A stretch of DNA of 64,000 nt from Paenibacillus dokdonensis (GCF_004916975.1 NZ_STGQ01000001.1:3465674-3529673); one strand, 5' to 3'. Positions 43,208-52,603 are shown, counted from the stretch's first letter. Made by a program: numbers and translations. The notes: generated by a model from the sequence alone, not told the origin.

Positions 43208-43648
43208 TTAACCGCCGCAGCCGCATTTGCCACCGCCGCCGCAGCCCCCTTTGGGATTCGGATCATTGCTTGGCACCTTGATCGTGTCCGACACGGAAAA
43301 AGCAATCATCTCGGACATCTGGTGCAGCATGTCATCCAAATTTCTTTCTGCCAGCTTAAAGCGGGCAACCTCTTCAAATTGTTCCAGCTGTTCTTCCACT
43401 GCCTTAACCTCATCCTTGGCACTGTGATAGTTTGGATGAAAATGTCCGAACCGCTGGGTTTCATCAAAGAGTTCTTTCTTTTTGGCAAGCATACGGACAA
43501 GCTCCTGAACACCAGGATTGCTGTCGACGCGCTGCTTCCAATATAAATAATCAGATACCTCGACGGACTGATTGATCATATCGCCTAATTCATAGGCGTT
43601 CATCAGTACGGCAGCCATGTCCATCGTCTGCACTTCAGATACGCTCAT
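43208..43648 (-). CDS. ricF: RicF (YlbF), subunit of the Ric/Y-complex
   Basis: Part of the RicA-RicF-RicT complex that binds iron-sulfur clusters and guides RNase Y cleavage of polycistronic mRNAs, with effects on competence, biofilm and sporulation. The helical YlbF/YmcA domain spans about residues 10-120 (VEVSDYLYWKQRV, HPNYHSAKDEVKAVEEQL). The C-terminus ends in a Gly-Cys cluster, GGCGGGGKCGCGG, supplying candidate cluster ligands. Start at 43648 chosen by family fit; the ribosome site GAGATGA is modest. Confidence 0.88.
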   Translation of the reverse strand: MSVSEVQTMDMAAVLMNAYELGDMINQSVEVSDYLYWKQRVDSNPGVQELVRMLAKKKELFDETQRFGHFHPNYHSAKDEVKAVEEQLEQFEEVARFKLAERNLDDMLHQMSEMIAFSVSDTIKVPSNDPNPKGGCGGGGKCGCGG

Positions 43649-43761
43649 GAAATTCATCTCAATTCTATAAAAGTTCAACTCTCTAGGAGTGGACTCTTCT
43701 ATCATATCATAACCCGAGTTCCTTAAGAAGAGGATTTCTGTACTTCCTTGCCAAGAATATT

Positions 43762-45639
43762 TCAGTCAAAGGAAGGGAGAATCAGCTTCAGTTCCCCCAA
43801 ATCATCTGAAAAGAGCTCCAGCTGCTCGAACCTGTCGTTTTCCACATCATGCAAAATACCTTCAGCGCGCCATGGACTCAGGTTAATCGTTAACGGGGCA
43901 AATTCCACCCTCTTCCCTGCATGCTGTAAAAGCACTCGGGTCTGCCAGCTTTGGGCTTGTTCTATAATATTTTGCGCGGTTGAACTGTGATAGCTCCTGT
44001 AATCATGAAGCCATCTGGAGGGGATCTGATCATGTCCAGGAAATAAGGAGGCGGGCTCCGGAATTTCATGATCAGCTTCAAAAAAGTGGACATTCCGCCC
44101 GCTGTATACCACTCCCTGATTCTCATAAATCCTTTCGCTAAGCAAGCTCCCACGCGGTGTATCAGGTATCCCGCCGTTATTATGAATCAGCGGATACTCC
44201 GGGTCTTCCCTGTCTCTGCTTCCCGTCGATTTGAGTGGGGCAAGTCCCATGGACTCCAATATTTTGCGCGATTCTGTTACATGAGATGCCGGTATGATAA
44301 AATGTTTTGGTCCAATCCGATCCACCCTACCATCCATTCGAGGATTGGCAGCAATCGCATCCCCTTCATCTTCATTCACACAGGACAACAATAGCACCTC
44401 GTCAAAACGGGTCCGGCCGATCTCTTTCCCCCACTGTTCAAGCGCAGCTTCCACATGGCCCGGTATTTCGTGAGCGGAACTTGCTGTTAAAAAGCTTAGG
44501 ATCTCAACTGTTCGCATCCCATTCTCCACCGCCTTGGCCACACTTGACCTCGTCAGCTTGTATACAGACATCCGGTCGGATTGTACCAAATCGGCACAAG
44601 CAAGCAGCTTCCAGCGCTGGATGTATGGCACACCGGGAGGACAGATGATATCAAAATCAGGCTGGACATACAAACTTTCGTTCTTCGGTTCATGCACTTC
44701 ATTCGTTTCAAACAGCAACGGCCGCGGATCCATATTCCAGCGAAAAGCATACTTTCCGTCATTCATTTCAGCTACATCTCCCCAACCAAAGCCAGCTAAG
44801 GCATACAGCCAGGCAGCAGCCCTTTCCATACTGCGATCCGCTTCCAGCATTCCCTCGGTATCCATCCACTGCAGGACGGAAGACATGTCAAACCACATGC
44901 CCTCCTGAAACGCAGGCAGACAGATCAAATAACGAAGCAGCTGCATATCAGCCTCATTCTGGCTGTAACGTTCACTGACCGTACGAAGCAGCACCCGATT
45001 CATCTCTTGTTCCGTGAGGCTTAGCCAGTCACGAAGGCGTTCCTCCACGATGATCAGAGAGCCTGCCGTTTTAGAAAGCAATCCTATGCATAACAGCAGG
45101 TCAAGAATCACCGCAGACGCCGGACCATACATCTCTTGATGGGCATATTGAAGTCCTAGCCGCTCCAAATGCACTTCCTTTAAGTAGATGAGCTCCTGCA
45201 GCTTTTGCAGACTCTTTTTATGAATCGTTCCTTTGGCCGTCAAAGGAAGTCCTTGTTCCGCCGCATAGGCAAGCGTGTGAAGCAGATCGAGGGCAAGCCC
45301 CGGCCCTGACTCACACCGGATGTCCAGCTCCGATTCATCCACATGTCTTGGAACAGGCGTATAAAAAACCGGCAAGAGCTGTATCAGCTTATCCACCGGA
45401 ATAAAATAAAGCCTCTCCCCCCAGGATTTCTTCACTGCCTGCACCCAGCCATGTTTTCTTAAGTGTATGAACGAGAGCTTCAGCTCCGCTCCACTGCGGT
45501 TCATGCTGCTCATCTCTTTCCAGGCTTGCTCACTGAAGGATATTCCGCCGAATCGGCCGACCAGCATGCGCAGCAGTTCAAGATCAGTTGCAGCAAGCGG
45601 GCTTAAGCTTACTTGTGGTAATGGTGTTTCGTTGCTCAT
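43762..45639 (-). CDS. Helicase-associated protein (Helicase_C_3-type), partner of the XPB-like helicase
   Basis: A 625-residue protein always read in this kind of pair with an XPB-type helicase. Winged-helix-like N-terminal parts precede the recognisable block SLYVQPDFDIICPPGVPYI ... LACADLVQSDRMSVYKLTRSSV at about 320-370. No nuclease motif is obvious. It overlaps the helicase stop by ATGA, so the two proteins are made together. The role is unknown; DNA repair or unwinding support is the natural guess. Confidence 0.78.
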   Translation of the reverse strand: MSNETPLPQVSLSPLAATDLELLRMLVGRFGGISFSEQAWKEMSSMNRSGAELKLSFIHLRKHGWVQAVKKSWGERLYFIPVDKLIQLLPVFYTPVPRHVDESELDIRCESGPGLALDLLHTLAYAAEQGLPLTAKGTIHKKSLQKLQELIYLKEVHLERLGLQYAHQEMYGPASAVILDLLLCIGLLSKTAGSLIIVEERLRDWLSLTEQEMNRVLLRTVSERYSQNEADMQLLRYLICLPAFQEGMWFDMSSVLQWMDTEGMLEADRSMERAAAWLYALAGFGWGDVAEMNDGKYAFRWNMDPRPLLFETNEVHEPKNESLYVQPDFDIICPPGVPYIQRWKLLACADLVQSDRMSVYKLTRSSVAKAVENGMRTVEILSFLTASSAHEIPGHVEAALEQWGKEIGRTRFDEVLLLSCVNEDEGDAIAANPRMDGRVDRIGPKHFIIPASHVTESRKILESMGLAPLKSTGSRDREDPEYPLIHNNGGIPDTPRGSLLSERIYENQGVVYSGRNVHFFEADHEIPEPASLFPGHDQIPSRWLHDYRSYHSSTAQNIIEQAQSWQTRVLLQHAGKRVEFAPLTINLSPWRAEGILHDVENDRFEQLELFSDDLGELKLILPSFD

Positions 45640-47321
45640 GTCCCGGATCGTACCTCCTTGGCGGAATGGACTGTATATTCATAACCCTGTTCAATGAGAA
45701 ACATCTGGCGGCGGACGGCAAATTCCTCTTCCTTGCTATTTTCAGAAACAAGCGTATAAAAATAGGCCCGGTTGTCTCCGGCTTTCGGACGCAAAAGCCT
45801 TCCCAGCCGCTGAGCTTCCTCCTGCCGTGATCCGAAGCTTCCTGATATTTCGATCGCCACTGATGCATCAGGGAGATCCACAGCAAAGTTCGCGACCTTG
45901 GAAACAACCAGCACAGGTATTTCCCCTTTTTTAAAGGCAGCATATAAAGCTGTACGCTGCTGCTGTGGCATTTTCCCGCTGATAAGTGGAGCTTCAACCG
46001 CATCTGCGATTGCATGCAGCTGATCCAGATATTGACCAATAATGAGAATACCAGCAGTTGCATGTCTGTTCAGCAGCTCTTTCACGGTATGCATTTTGGC
46101 CGGATTCTCCGCAGCAAGACGAAATTTCTCTTTGCCTTCCGCGTATAAGTATTGCTCGCGCAAATCCGCTTCCATGGGTACACGAATTTCACAGCAATCC
46201 ACCCTTGCGATCCAGCCTTTGGCTTCAAGCTCCTTCCAGGGCATTTCATATCGCTTCGGACCAATCAGTGAAAATACATCCTGCTCGCATCCGTCCTCAC
46301 GGACAAGAGTTGCTGTCAGTCCAAGCCTGCGTGTAGCCTGAATATCGGCTGTTGCCCGGAATACCGGTGCAGGCAGGAGATGCACCTCATCATAGATGAT
46401 CAAACCCCAGTTCCGTTCATTAAATAGCTTCATATGTTCAAAATCATCGTCTTTGGAGCGCCGATGTGTCAGGATTTGATATGTCGCGACCGTTACCGGC
46501 TTTACTTCTTTTTTTTGGCCAGTATATTGGCCCACATCGGATGATTGTAACGTCGTCTTCCCCGTCAGCTCCTGAATCCACTGCTCCACGGAAGTCGTAT
46601 TGGATGTTAGAATCAAACACTCACACTGCTGGCGTTCCAGCGCTGCAATGCCTATTACGGTTTTGCCCGCGCCGCAAGGCAGGACGAGCACACCGCTTCC
46701 TCCAATGCCCGCCACTCCTTCGAAAGCCGCTACTGCTTCCTCCTGGTAGCTTCGCAGGGCAAATCCATTACCCTCGCTTCCATGTTTCCACTCAAGCTGC
46801 AGGGCCTGTCCTTCATGATAGCCGGCCAAATCCAGCACGGGAAACCCATGGTGCATGAGCTCCTGCTTGAGACATCCTCTTTTATCCGCTTCAAGCCGGA
46901 CCTCTAGCGGTGAAATCCGGGACAGCCCTAGCGCTGCCAATGCCGGCACTTCCAATATTCCGTTAAGAAAAAGGCTGTCTGAAGCCGACAGAAGCAGCAT
47001 ATTAGCGTTTCCCTCTTCTTTTTGCAGCTTTAGTTTGCCATATCTCGTAACGAGCTCGCGGATCTCCTGCAGTAATCCTGCCGGCACGCCCCATCTGGAC
47101 AGGGATGTGAGTTCAGCCGCAATTTCATCCGTTGTACAGCCTAATGCCGCTGCATTCCAAAGGGAAAGCGGTGTAATTCTATAAGTATGAAACGCGGATG
47201 GACTCTTTACAAGCTCCGCAAACCGGGATAATTTCTCCCTTGCCGCCTCGAATCCGGGATGACCGCATTCCAGCAGAACTGTCCGGTCTCGCTGGACGAT
47301 ACAGGCTTTTAGATCGTTCAT
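45636..47321 (-). CDS. XPB/Ssl2-type DNA helicase
   Basis: A superfamily 2 helicase of 561 residues. Seen: an N-terminal damage-recognition-like region, LPCGAGKTVIG (Walker A), YDEVHLL, LTATLVREDG with the RED-type motif, a thumb-like insert, and SKVANFAVDLPDA ... QEEAQRLGRLLRP in lobe 2. Eukaryotic XPB opens DNA in transcription and repair; archaeal XPB works with a Bax1 nuclease. The bacterial role is little studied. AAGGAGACG precedes the ATG at 47321; the frame opens 12 codons earlier. Confidence 0.9.
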   Translation of the reverse strand: MNDLKACIVQRDRTVLLECGHPGFEAAREKLSRFAELVKSPSAFHTYRITPLSLWNAAALGCTTDEIAAELTSLSRWGVPAGLLQEIRELVTRYGKLKLQKEEGNANMLLLSASDSLFLNGILEVPALAALGLSRISPLEVRLEADKRGCLKQELMHHGFPVLDLAGYHEGQALQLEWKHGSEGNGFALRSYQEEAVAAFEGVAGIGGSGVLVLPCGAGKTVIGIAALERQQCECLILTSNTTSVEQWIQELTGKTTLQSSDVGQYTGQKKEVKPVTVATYQILTHRRSKDDDFEHMKLFNERNWGLIIYDEVHLLPAPVFRATADIQATRRLGLTATLVREDGCEQDVFSLIGPKRYEMPWKELEAKGWIARVDCCEIRVPMEADLREQYLYAEGKEKFRLAAENPAKMHTVKELLNRHATAGILIIGQYLDQLHAIADAVEAPLISGKMPQQQRTALYAAFKKGEIPVLVVSKVANFAVDLPDASVAIEISGSFGSRQEEAQRLGRLLRPKAGDNRAYFYTLVSENSKEEEFAVRRQMFLIEQGYEYTVHSAKEVRSGT

Positions 47322-47345
47322 ACTCGTCTCCTTTCTTATATCGAG

Positions 47346-47380
47346 AAAAAAGTTCATTCCCTGATGAAGGAAATGAACTT
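47346..47380 (-). terminator. Intrinsic terminator after the M20 hydrolase gene
   Basis: Minus strand AAGTTCATTTCC, loop, GGAATGAACTT, then six T; separates the hydrolase from the helicase pair. Confidence 0.85.
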
Positions 47381-47464
47381 TCGGTCTTGTTCCGTGTCAT
47401 TATATTTTCCCAATGTTCGCCAAATCATTCTCACCGAGACTCCATTTCATTCTCTGCAACGGTA

Positions 47465-48640
47465 CTACTCCCAGCCCTGATATGACTGAGTCATCGTCAC
47501 CATAAGCTTGGCTGCGCTAAGCATCGCTGTTTCATCAAAATCGAAACGGGGATGATGATGCGGGTAGATCGCTTGGATGCTTGCATTGCCTGCACCGACG
47601 AACATAAAGCAGCCTGGTATTTGCTGCAGGTAGTAGGAGAAATCCTCCGCAGGCATAATTTTTTCACACTGGGATACATTTTCTGCTCCAAATATGCTTG
47701 GTGCTTCCCGAAAAAAACGCCCGGACTCGTCATCGTCATTCACTAGCGGAGGATAACCCATCAGATAATCGACTTTTGCCTCTGCACCATAAGTTTTGGC
47801 CGTCAAATGGCTGATTTCTTCGATCCGGGTGCGGATCAGCTCCCTCGTCTCTTCGTCAAAGGTGCGTACCGTGCCTGTTATGCGGCAGGATTCGGCAATG
47901 ACATTTTGCGCGCTTCCGCCCTTAATGGTGCCAATCGTCACGACAGCCGGCTTTAATGGGTCTACCGTACGACTGACGATGCTCTGCAGCTGCAAGACAA
48001 GCGCCGCCCCCGCAACTACGCTGTCAACGGTTACATGCGGCATTCCGCCATGGCCGCCCTTACCCAGTATATCTATAAAAAACTCATCAGCCGCTGCCAT
48101 AAGCGGTCCCGGTGCGCTTGCCGCCGTACCTACCGCAAATGGCGTCCACAAATGAACCCCATAAATGACATCGACTCCCTGCAGGACCCCGGCTTCAATC
48201 ATGCCTCGAGCGCCACCAGGACATACTTCTTCTGCCGGCTGGAAGATGAAACGAATTTCTCCCTGCACATCCTTTTGACGCTGACAAAAATATGTAGCCA
48301 CCGCAAGCAGCGTCGAGGTATGACCATCGTGACCGCAAGCATGCATGACGCCTTCTACTTCGGAAGAATATTCACAGGATTTCTCATCCTGGATCGGCAG
48401 TGCATCCATATCGGCACGAAGCGCCACGGTTTTACCCGGCTTGCCGCCTTTTAAAATGGCCAGAACGCCATGACCGCCGCCAACGCGTGTAGAAACCTCA
48501 AGTCCAAGCTCCCGCAGTATCCCGGCAATAAATTGCGATGTTTTCTCTTCATGGTACGAAAGCTCCGGATGGCGGTGCAGATAGCGTCTCCACTCCACCA
48601 TTTGCGGCTGCAGTGCATTTAACAATGCCTCTTCTCTCAT
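47465..48640 (-). CDS. M20-family amidohydrolase (N-acyl amino acid hydrolase type)
   Basis: A 391-residue metal-dependent amidohydrolase that cleaves an N-acyl or aminoacyl amide. Seen: RRYLHRHPELSYHE, ALRADMDALPI, MHACGHDGHTS (metal Cys/His), FQPAEEVCPGGA with the catalytic Glu, and the dimerisation domain with GKGGHGGMPH. Close groups include hippurate hydrolases and N-acetyl-diaminopimelate deacetylase; substrate not decided. MREEALLNALQPQM at 48640 is the likely start; the frame runs 51 codons further up without support. Confidence 0.9.
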   Translation of the reverse strand: MREEALLNALQPQMVEWRRYLHRHPELSYHEEKTSQFIAGILRELGLEVSTRVGGGHGVLAILKGGKPGKTVALRADMDALPIQDEKSCEYSSEVEGVMHACGHDGHTSTLLAVATYFCQRQKDVQGEIRFIFQPAEEVCPGGARGMIEAGVLQGVDVIYGVHLWTPFAVGTAASAPGPLMAAADEFFIDILGKGGHGGMPHVTVDSVVAGAALVLQLQSIVSRTVDPLKPAVVTIGTIKGGSAQNVIAESCRITGTVRTFDEETRELIRTRIEEISHLTAKTYGAEAKVDYLMGYPPLVNDDDESGRFFREAPSIFGAENVSQCEKIMPAEDFSYYLQQIPGCFMFVGAGNASIQAIYPHHHPRFDFDETAMLSAAKLMVTMTQSYQGWE

Positions 48641-48764
48641 GTAAACACGTCCTCTCGCCCAAGAATGTCCTATCACATTGTTTTCCACAACCTGGTCACA
48701 ATGCCTTTTTTCTATTGTAGCAGAAACGATTGAAATGGGGTATGTCCCCCTGTAGTGGCAAGGC

Positions 48765-48793
48765 TTGCACAAGTGCCTGAAACATAATATCAT
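48765..48793 (+). promoter_or_regulatory. Promoter of yugN
   Basis: TTGCAC (48765-48770), 17-base spacer, TATCAT (48788-48793). Confidence 0.65.
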
Positions 48794-48817
48794 GAGTAAA
48801 GAACTCTACAGGCATTT
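48771..48817. repeat. Inverted repeat around the yugN -10 region
   Basis: AAGTGCCTG (48771-48779) and CAGGCATTT (48809-48817), 8 of 9 complementary, bracket the -10 element and the start of transcription. Candidate operator or 5' RNA hairpin. Confidence 0.4.
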
Positions 48818-48838
48818 AAATAAGGAGGATTTTATAGG

Positions 48839-49186
48839 ATGATTTTTGAAAATACAGGACTTGTCGGACTGAAAAGCGACTTGGCATTTATGGATGAAGT
48901 TGCCGAAAAAACAGGATTTGTACGTTGGCAGTGGGAGTACTTCCGTGCTACATACGAATATAAAATCGAAGACACAGATACCAATTCCGAATACTTTGTG
49001 CGCATGAACACACGCGCTATAGAAGGCAAGCTGGAAAAGCCGGATACCGTGCTCGAAATCGAAGCCGTTTACATGGGAAAAGCCACCTTCCCTCATGGCT
49101 TGGAATATGAATCCCCGATTCCTTCCAAGATTCTTAACACGGCCAATAAAAAAATCCAGCAATTCAAAGCCGCACTGGAAGCCTAA
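48839..49186 (+). CDS. yugN: YugN-like family protein
   Basis: A 115-residue protein matching the YugN family by overall pattern (MIFENTGLVGLKSDLAFMDE, GFVRWQWEY, TYEYKIED, VYMGKATFPHGLEYE). The fold is known from structural genomics but the function is not. AAGGAGG precedes the ATG. It lies 11 bases before ftsW and is probably co-transcribed with it. Confidence 0.85.
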   Translation: MIFENTGLVGLKSDLAFMDEVAEKTGFVRWQWEYFRATYEYKIEDTDTNSEYFVRMNTRAIEGKLEKPDTVLEIEAVYMGKATFPHGLEYESPIPSKILNTANKKIQQFKAALEA

Positions 49187-49197
49187 GCAGGTCTCTT

Positions 49198-50427
49198 ATG
49201 AATCAGAAAAAACCCCAACCCAAGAAGAGAGGGACGCCGGATTTCCAACTGCTTATCCTTACTTTTTTGTTGGTCGGTTTTGGGCTGGTGATGGTGTTCA
49301 GTGCCAGTTCAAGTCTCACCATTTCCAGCAGTAAATTCAATAATGATCCGCTTTATTTCACGAAAAAGCAGTTCGTTTGGGCTATGCTTGGCACATTTGT
49401 AATGTTTGTCTCGATGAACATCCATTACAGCAAGTATAAAAAGCTCTTTGTCCCACTGTTTATTGTTACGGTGATCATGCTTGCGATCGTGCCTTTTACC
49501 AAAAGCGTCAATGGAGCTCGAAGCTGGTTGGGCATTGCAGGTCTGGGAATCCAGCCGACAGAGTTAGCCAAAATTGCGATCATTCTCTACCTCTCCGCCT
49601 TGATCGTCAAGAAGGGAGAACGTTTCAGGGATTTGAGGACAGGCTATATTCCCGTTATGGTCATTGTCGGTTTTGTTGCAGGACTGATCATGATGCAGCC
49701 GGATCTGGGTTCGACCCTGATTCTCGTGGCGACCAGTGCGATCATTATTTATGCAGGTGGTGCCAGCTTGAAGCATATGCTCGCCTCGGCCGCGCTGTTG
49801 ATCCTAGGAGCCAGCCTGGTGCTCGGTGCCAATTATTTGATCAAATCGATTGCGCACAGTGATGAGCCCCAGACGCAGTCCAGCAATTACAAAATGGGAA
49901 GAATTACGGCATGGATTGATCCGTACCAGGATGAGAAGGGCGACGGCTACAATCTCATTCAGTCTTTGACCGCCATCGGAAACGGACAGCTTACAGGCAC
50001 CGGCTTCGGGAAAAGCATTCAAAAGCTGAATTATATTAAAAACCCGTACAATGACTTTATCTTCCCTGTCATGGCAGAGGAATTCGGGTTCATTGGAACG
50101 AGCCTCTTCCTGCTGGTATACATTTATTTCATATGGCGAGGAATCATCATCGCGCTCAGGTGTACCGATCCCTTTGGAACGCTCGTCGGCATCGGCATCA
50201 TGGGACTTTTCGCGATTCAGGCCTTCGTCAATATTGGCGGCGTGTCGCAGACGATTCCGCTGACCGGGGTTACGCTTCCTTTTATCAGTTACGGAGGAAC
50301 TTCCCTGCTCATCATGATGTTTGCCATGGGAATCATGCTTAGCATCTCAAGACAAAGCAACCAGCCTGTTCAGCAGGAGGTTGTGAAGTCCGTAAATATT
50401 AAAAGAGACTACCGGAGGTCCGTGTAG
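49198..50427 (+). CDS. ftsW: FtsW/RodA/SpoVE family peptidoglycan polymerase
   Basis: SEDS-family glycosyltransferase that polymerises lipid II at the division septum with a class B PBP. About ten membrane segments; SWLGIAGLGIQPTELAKI, MQPDLGST, NDFIFPVMAEEFGFIG, GVSQTIPLTGVTLPFISYGG are the hallmark loops. 409 residues. The neighbourhood with ylaN supports ftsW rather than rodA or spoVE, as in Bacillus ylaN-ftsW. The terminator overlaps the last codons. Confidence 0.92.
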   Translation: MNQKKPQPKKRGTPDFQLLILTFLLVGFGLVMVFSASSSLTISSSKFNNDPLYFTKKQFVWAMLGTFVMFVSMNIHYSKYKKLFVPLFIVTVIMLAIVPFTKSVNGARSWLGIAGLGIQPTELAKIAIILYLSALIVKKGERFRDLRTGYIPVMVIVGFVAGLIMMQPDLGSTLILVATSAIIIYAGGASLKHMLASAALLILGASLVLGANYLIKSIAHSDEPQTQSSNYKMGRITAWIDPYQDEKGDGYNLIQSLTAIGNGQLTGTGFGKSIQKLNYIKNPYNDFIFPVMAEEFGFIGTSLFLLVYIYFIWRGIIIALRCTDPFGTLVGIGIMGLFAIQAFVNIGGVSQTIPLTGVTLPFISYGGTSLLIMMFAMGIMLSISRQSNQPVQQEVVKSVNIKRDYRRSV

Positions 50428-50438
50428 TCTCTTTTTTT
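50402..50438 (+). terminator. Intrinsic terminator of ftsW
   Basis: AAAGAGACTAC and GTAGTCTCTTT with a 10-base loop and T-run; the stem begins inside the ftsW reading frame. Confidence 0.9.
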
Positions 50439-50488
50439 GCCTGTTGTGTAATAACATCCATGGATGTTTTTCTTTGTGCGTATGTGTT

Positions 50489-50875
50489 TTATTTTGCTCG
50501 GGATGGAATGTCTTCAATTTCATCATCCTTGAAAGCGACGCCTTCAACCTTGACGTTGACTTCCACGACTCGAAGACCTGTCATGCTTTCGACTGCTTCC
50601 CGCACGTTTTGTTGCAGCATGCGGCAAACCTCATGAATTGGAGTTTCATACAAAACGATGATCCGCAGATCGATTGCAGCTTCAAGCTGCCCCACTTCCA
50701 CGGTGACGCCCTTCTGTACATTTTTTCCGCTCAGGCGTTTGGCCCATCCTTCGGATAATCCGCCGGACATTGCAGCAATGCCGGGGGTTTCCAGAGCCGC
50801 CAAACCGGCGATTTTCGATACGACATCATCCGATATCCGGATCGTTCCCGTCTCCAGTTGAAGCTGTTCAGTCAT
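50489..50875 (-). CDS. Asp23/Gls24 family envelope stress protein
   Basis: A 128-residue member of DUF322 (Asp23/YloU/YqhY). ETGTIRISDDVVSKIAGLAA, PGIAAMSGGLSEGWAKRL and KGVTVEVGQLEAAIDLRI are typical, with closer resemblance to YqhY than to YloU. Related proteins help tie lipid synthesis or the membrane to stress response. It stands alone here; the yloU gene expected beside fakA is absent, so this copy could cover that role. Confidence 0.85.
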   Translation of the reverse strand: MTEQLQLETGTIRISDDVVSKIAGLAALETPGIAAMSGGLSEGWAKRLSGKNVQKGVTVEVGQLEAAIDLRIIVLYETPIHEVCRMLQQNVREAVESMTGLRVVEVNVKVEGVAFKDDEIEDIPSRAK

Positions 50876-51025
50876 ACCCCTTCCTCCTTCACCTCATTAT
50901 CAGTTATTGTAAATCCTAGAGGGACCAAAAAGCAAATATTGAACCCAAGATTTGTTTACAACCCTATACGTTTTGGGTATATTGAAAAAGAATCTTTATC
51001 CTACATATCACCGAGGTGTCGAAAA

Positions 51026-52096
51026 TTGAAAAAATGGTTGAGCCCTTTTTTACTGATTGCATTTTTTGTTCTTAGTGCAATAGCACATTATGCGGGCTGG
51101 GATCCTATAGTCCAATTCATCCTGGCAGCCATTTCTGTAATCTTCGTGGCAGGGTTCCTGGGTAAAGCGACCGAGAATGTAGCTCATTACGCAGGTCAAC
51201 GTCTGGGCGGTTTCTTGAACGCAACCTTCGGTAACGCAGCCGAGTTGATTATCGCCATCTTCCTCGTCAAAGAGGGTCTGTTCGATATGGTGAAGGCCAG
51301 TTTGACCGGTTCCATTATCGGCAATCTACTTCTCGTGCTTGGTTTGAGCATTTTTGCGGGTGGAGCTAAATTCAAGATACAAAGCTTTAACGTTTCCCTT
51401 GCCGGTATGAACGGCTCGCTGATGATTGTGGCGGTCATTGCCCTGTTTGTTCCGGCTGTATTCCTGAACACGCATTCGATTACCACAAGTGATACCAAAA
51501 CGCTCAGTTTGATTGTAGCCGGTATATTAATCGTAGCTTATATTGCCTGGCTTATCTTCTCCATGATCACACATAAAAATTACCTGTCCGACGTATCCGA
51601 AGATTCCGATGAGGAACTGCCGCATGAGCACGCTCCGGAATGGACCAAGGGCAAGGCCATTCTGTATCTGATCATTGCAACCGTGATGGTAGCCTTCGTG
51701 AGTGAATGGCTGGTCGGCACACTTGAAACATTCACTACCCGTTTCGGACTCAGCGAACTGTTTGTCGGTGCCTTCCTGGTGGCTATCATCGGAAATGCAG
51801 CCGAGCATAGCGCGGCTATTATGCTCGCGATGAAAAACAAAATTGGTGCAGCCGTGGAAATCGCCGTAGGCAGCAGCCTGCAGATCGCCTTATTCGTGGC
51901 TCCGGTGCTTGTGTTTGCCAGTTATTTCTTCGGCAATACCATGAATCTAGTATTTACCACTATCGAGCTTCTCGCCATCGGAGTCGCCGTCTTTATTGCC
52001 AAGTCGATCATCCAGGACGGGAAGACCAACTGGTATGAAGGGCTGCTGCTGTTGGTCGTGTATCTGATTCTCGGTGTTTCCTTCTTCATGGTGTAA
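51026..52096 (+). CDS. Ca2+/H+ exchanger, CAX family (YfkE/ChaA type)
   Basis: A membrane antiporter exporting Ca2+ for protons. Both alpha repeats are clear: NATFGNAAELIIAIF and GNAAEHSAAIMLAM with AVEIAVGSSLQIALFV, Glu residues in each binding the ion. Eleven membrane segments; an acidic loop between the halves (SEDSDEELPHEHAPE). The frame opens at 50858 inside the Asp23 gene, but GAGGTG lies just before TTG at 51026, giving 356 residues that begin at the first helix. Confidence 0.9.
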   Translation: MKKWLSPFLLIAFFVLSAIAHYAGWDPIVQFILAAISVIFVAGFLGKATENVAHYAGQRLGGFLNATFGNAAELIIAIFLVKEGLFDMVKASLTGSIIGNLLLVLGLSIFAGGAKFKIQSFNVSLAGMNGSLMIVAVIALFVPAVFLNTHSITTSDTKTLSLIVAGILIVAYIAWLIFSMITHKNYLSDVSEDSDEELPHEHAPEWTKGKAILYLIIATVMVAFVSEWLVGTLETFTTRFGLSELFVGAFLVAIIGNAAEHSAAIMLAMKNKIGAAVEIAVGSSLQIALFVAPVLVFASYFFGNTMNLVFTTIELLAIGVAVFIAKSIIQDGKTNWYEGLLLLVVYLILGVSFFMV

Positions 52097-52120
52097 TAAT
52101 AGTTGCAGCTTTACCCTACA

Positions 52121-52156
52121 AAAAAAGCATGGACTCCATATGGAGTTCATGCTTTT
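52121..52156. terminator. Bidirectional terminator between the Ca2+/H+ exchanger and ylaN
   Basis: AAAAGCATG-ACTCCA and TGGAGT-CATGCTTTT arms with one mismatch pair, flanked by A and T runs. Confidence 0.9.
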
Positions 52157-52183
52157 ACCATGTAAACCCGTAAAACAGGCTTA

Positions 52184-52474
52184 TTATGCTTCCTTGTTAT
52201 TCAAGGCCTCGTAAAGGATGGCCAGATTACGTTCAAGCTGGCTGACAAGCTGTTTGCCAGTAAGTTCAGGCAAAAGTCCAGCTCTTACCGCAAAGTCAAC
52301 TTGTCTTGAAAATCCGTACATCTGGGTGTCCAGCACTTCCTCATAGAGAGGGCAATAGCGGGTTGCCAGATTCTCCATTTGTACTTCGATCAGCTTCTGT
52401 ATTTTATCTGCATCTTCTTGCAGAAGACTAATTGCTTTCATGTTCAACTGTTCCTGCAGCTCAGAAGAAGTCAT
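52184..52474 (-). CDS. ylaN: YlaN family protein (DUF1507)
   Basis: A 96-residue helical protein. [36 protein letters not shown] and FAVRAGLL match YlaN closely. Bacillus and Staphylococcus YlaN is linked to iron homeostasis through Fur. GGGGG precedes the ATG. It lies near ftsW as in Bacillus, though here three genes intervene or flank differently. Confidence 0.92.
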   Translation of the reverse strand: MTSSELQEQLNMKAISLLQEDADKIQKLIEVQMENLATRYCPLYEEVLDTQMYGFSRQVDFAVRAGLLPELTGKQLVSQLERNLAILYEALNNKEA

Positions 52475-52559
52475 GCATCTTCCCCCCTATGTCCAAAAGT
52501 CACACCCTCGTTCTCTTCTCTAATATTAGACGAAATCAGTGCCCAATACAAGAACCTGC

Positions 52560-52598
52560 AAAAAAAAGCGTCCCACCGTGTTGGGTAGGACGCTTTTC
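52560..52598 (-). terminator. Intrinsic terminator after the HPr-like gene
   Basis: Minus strand AAAAGCGTCC-ACCC ... GGTGGGACGCTTTT with eight T. Confidence 0.92.
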
Positions 52599-52603
52599 CA
52601 AGT

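Noticed and set aside
50453..50468. 16-bp palindrome AACATCCATGGATGTT as an operator
   Set aside because: It sits between convergent gene ends beside a terminator, so a regulatory site is unlikely; it probably only adds RNA structure.
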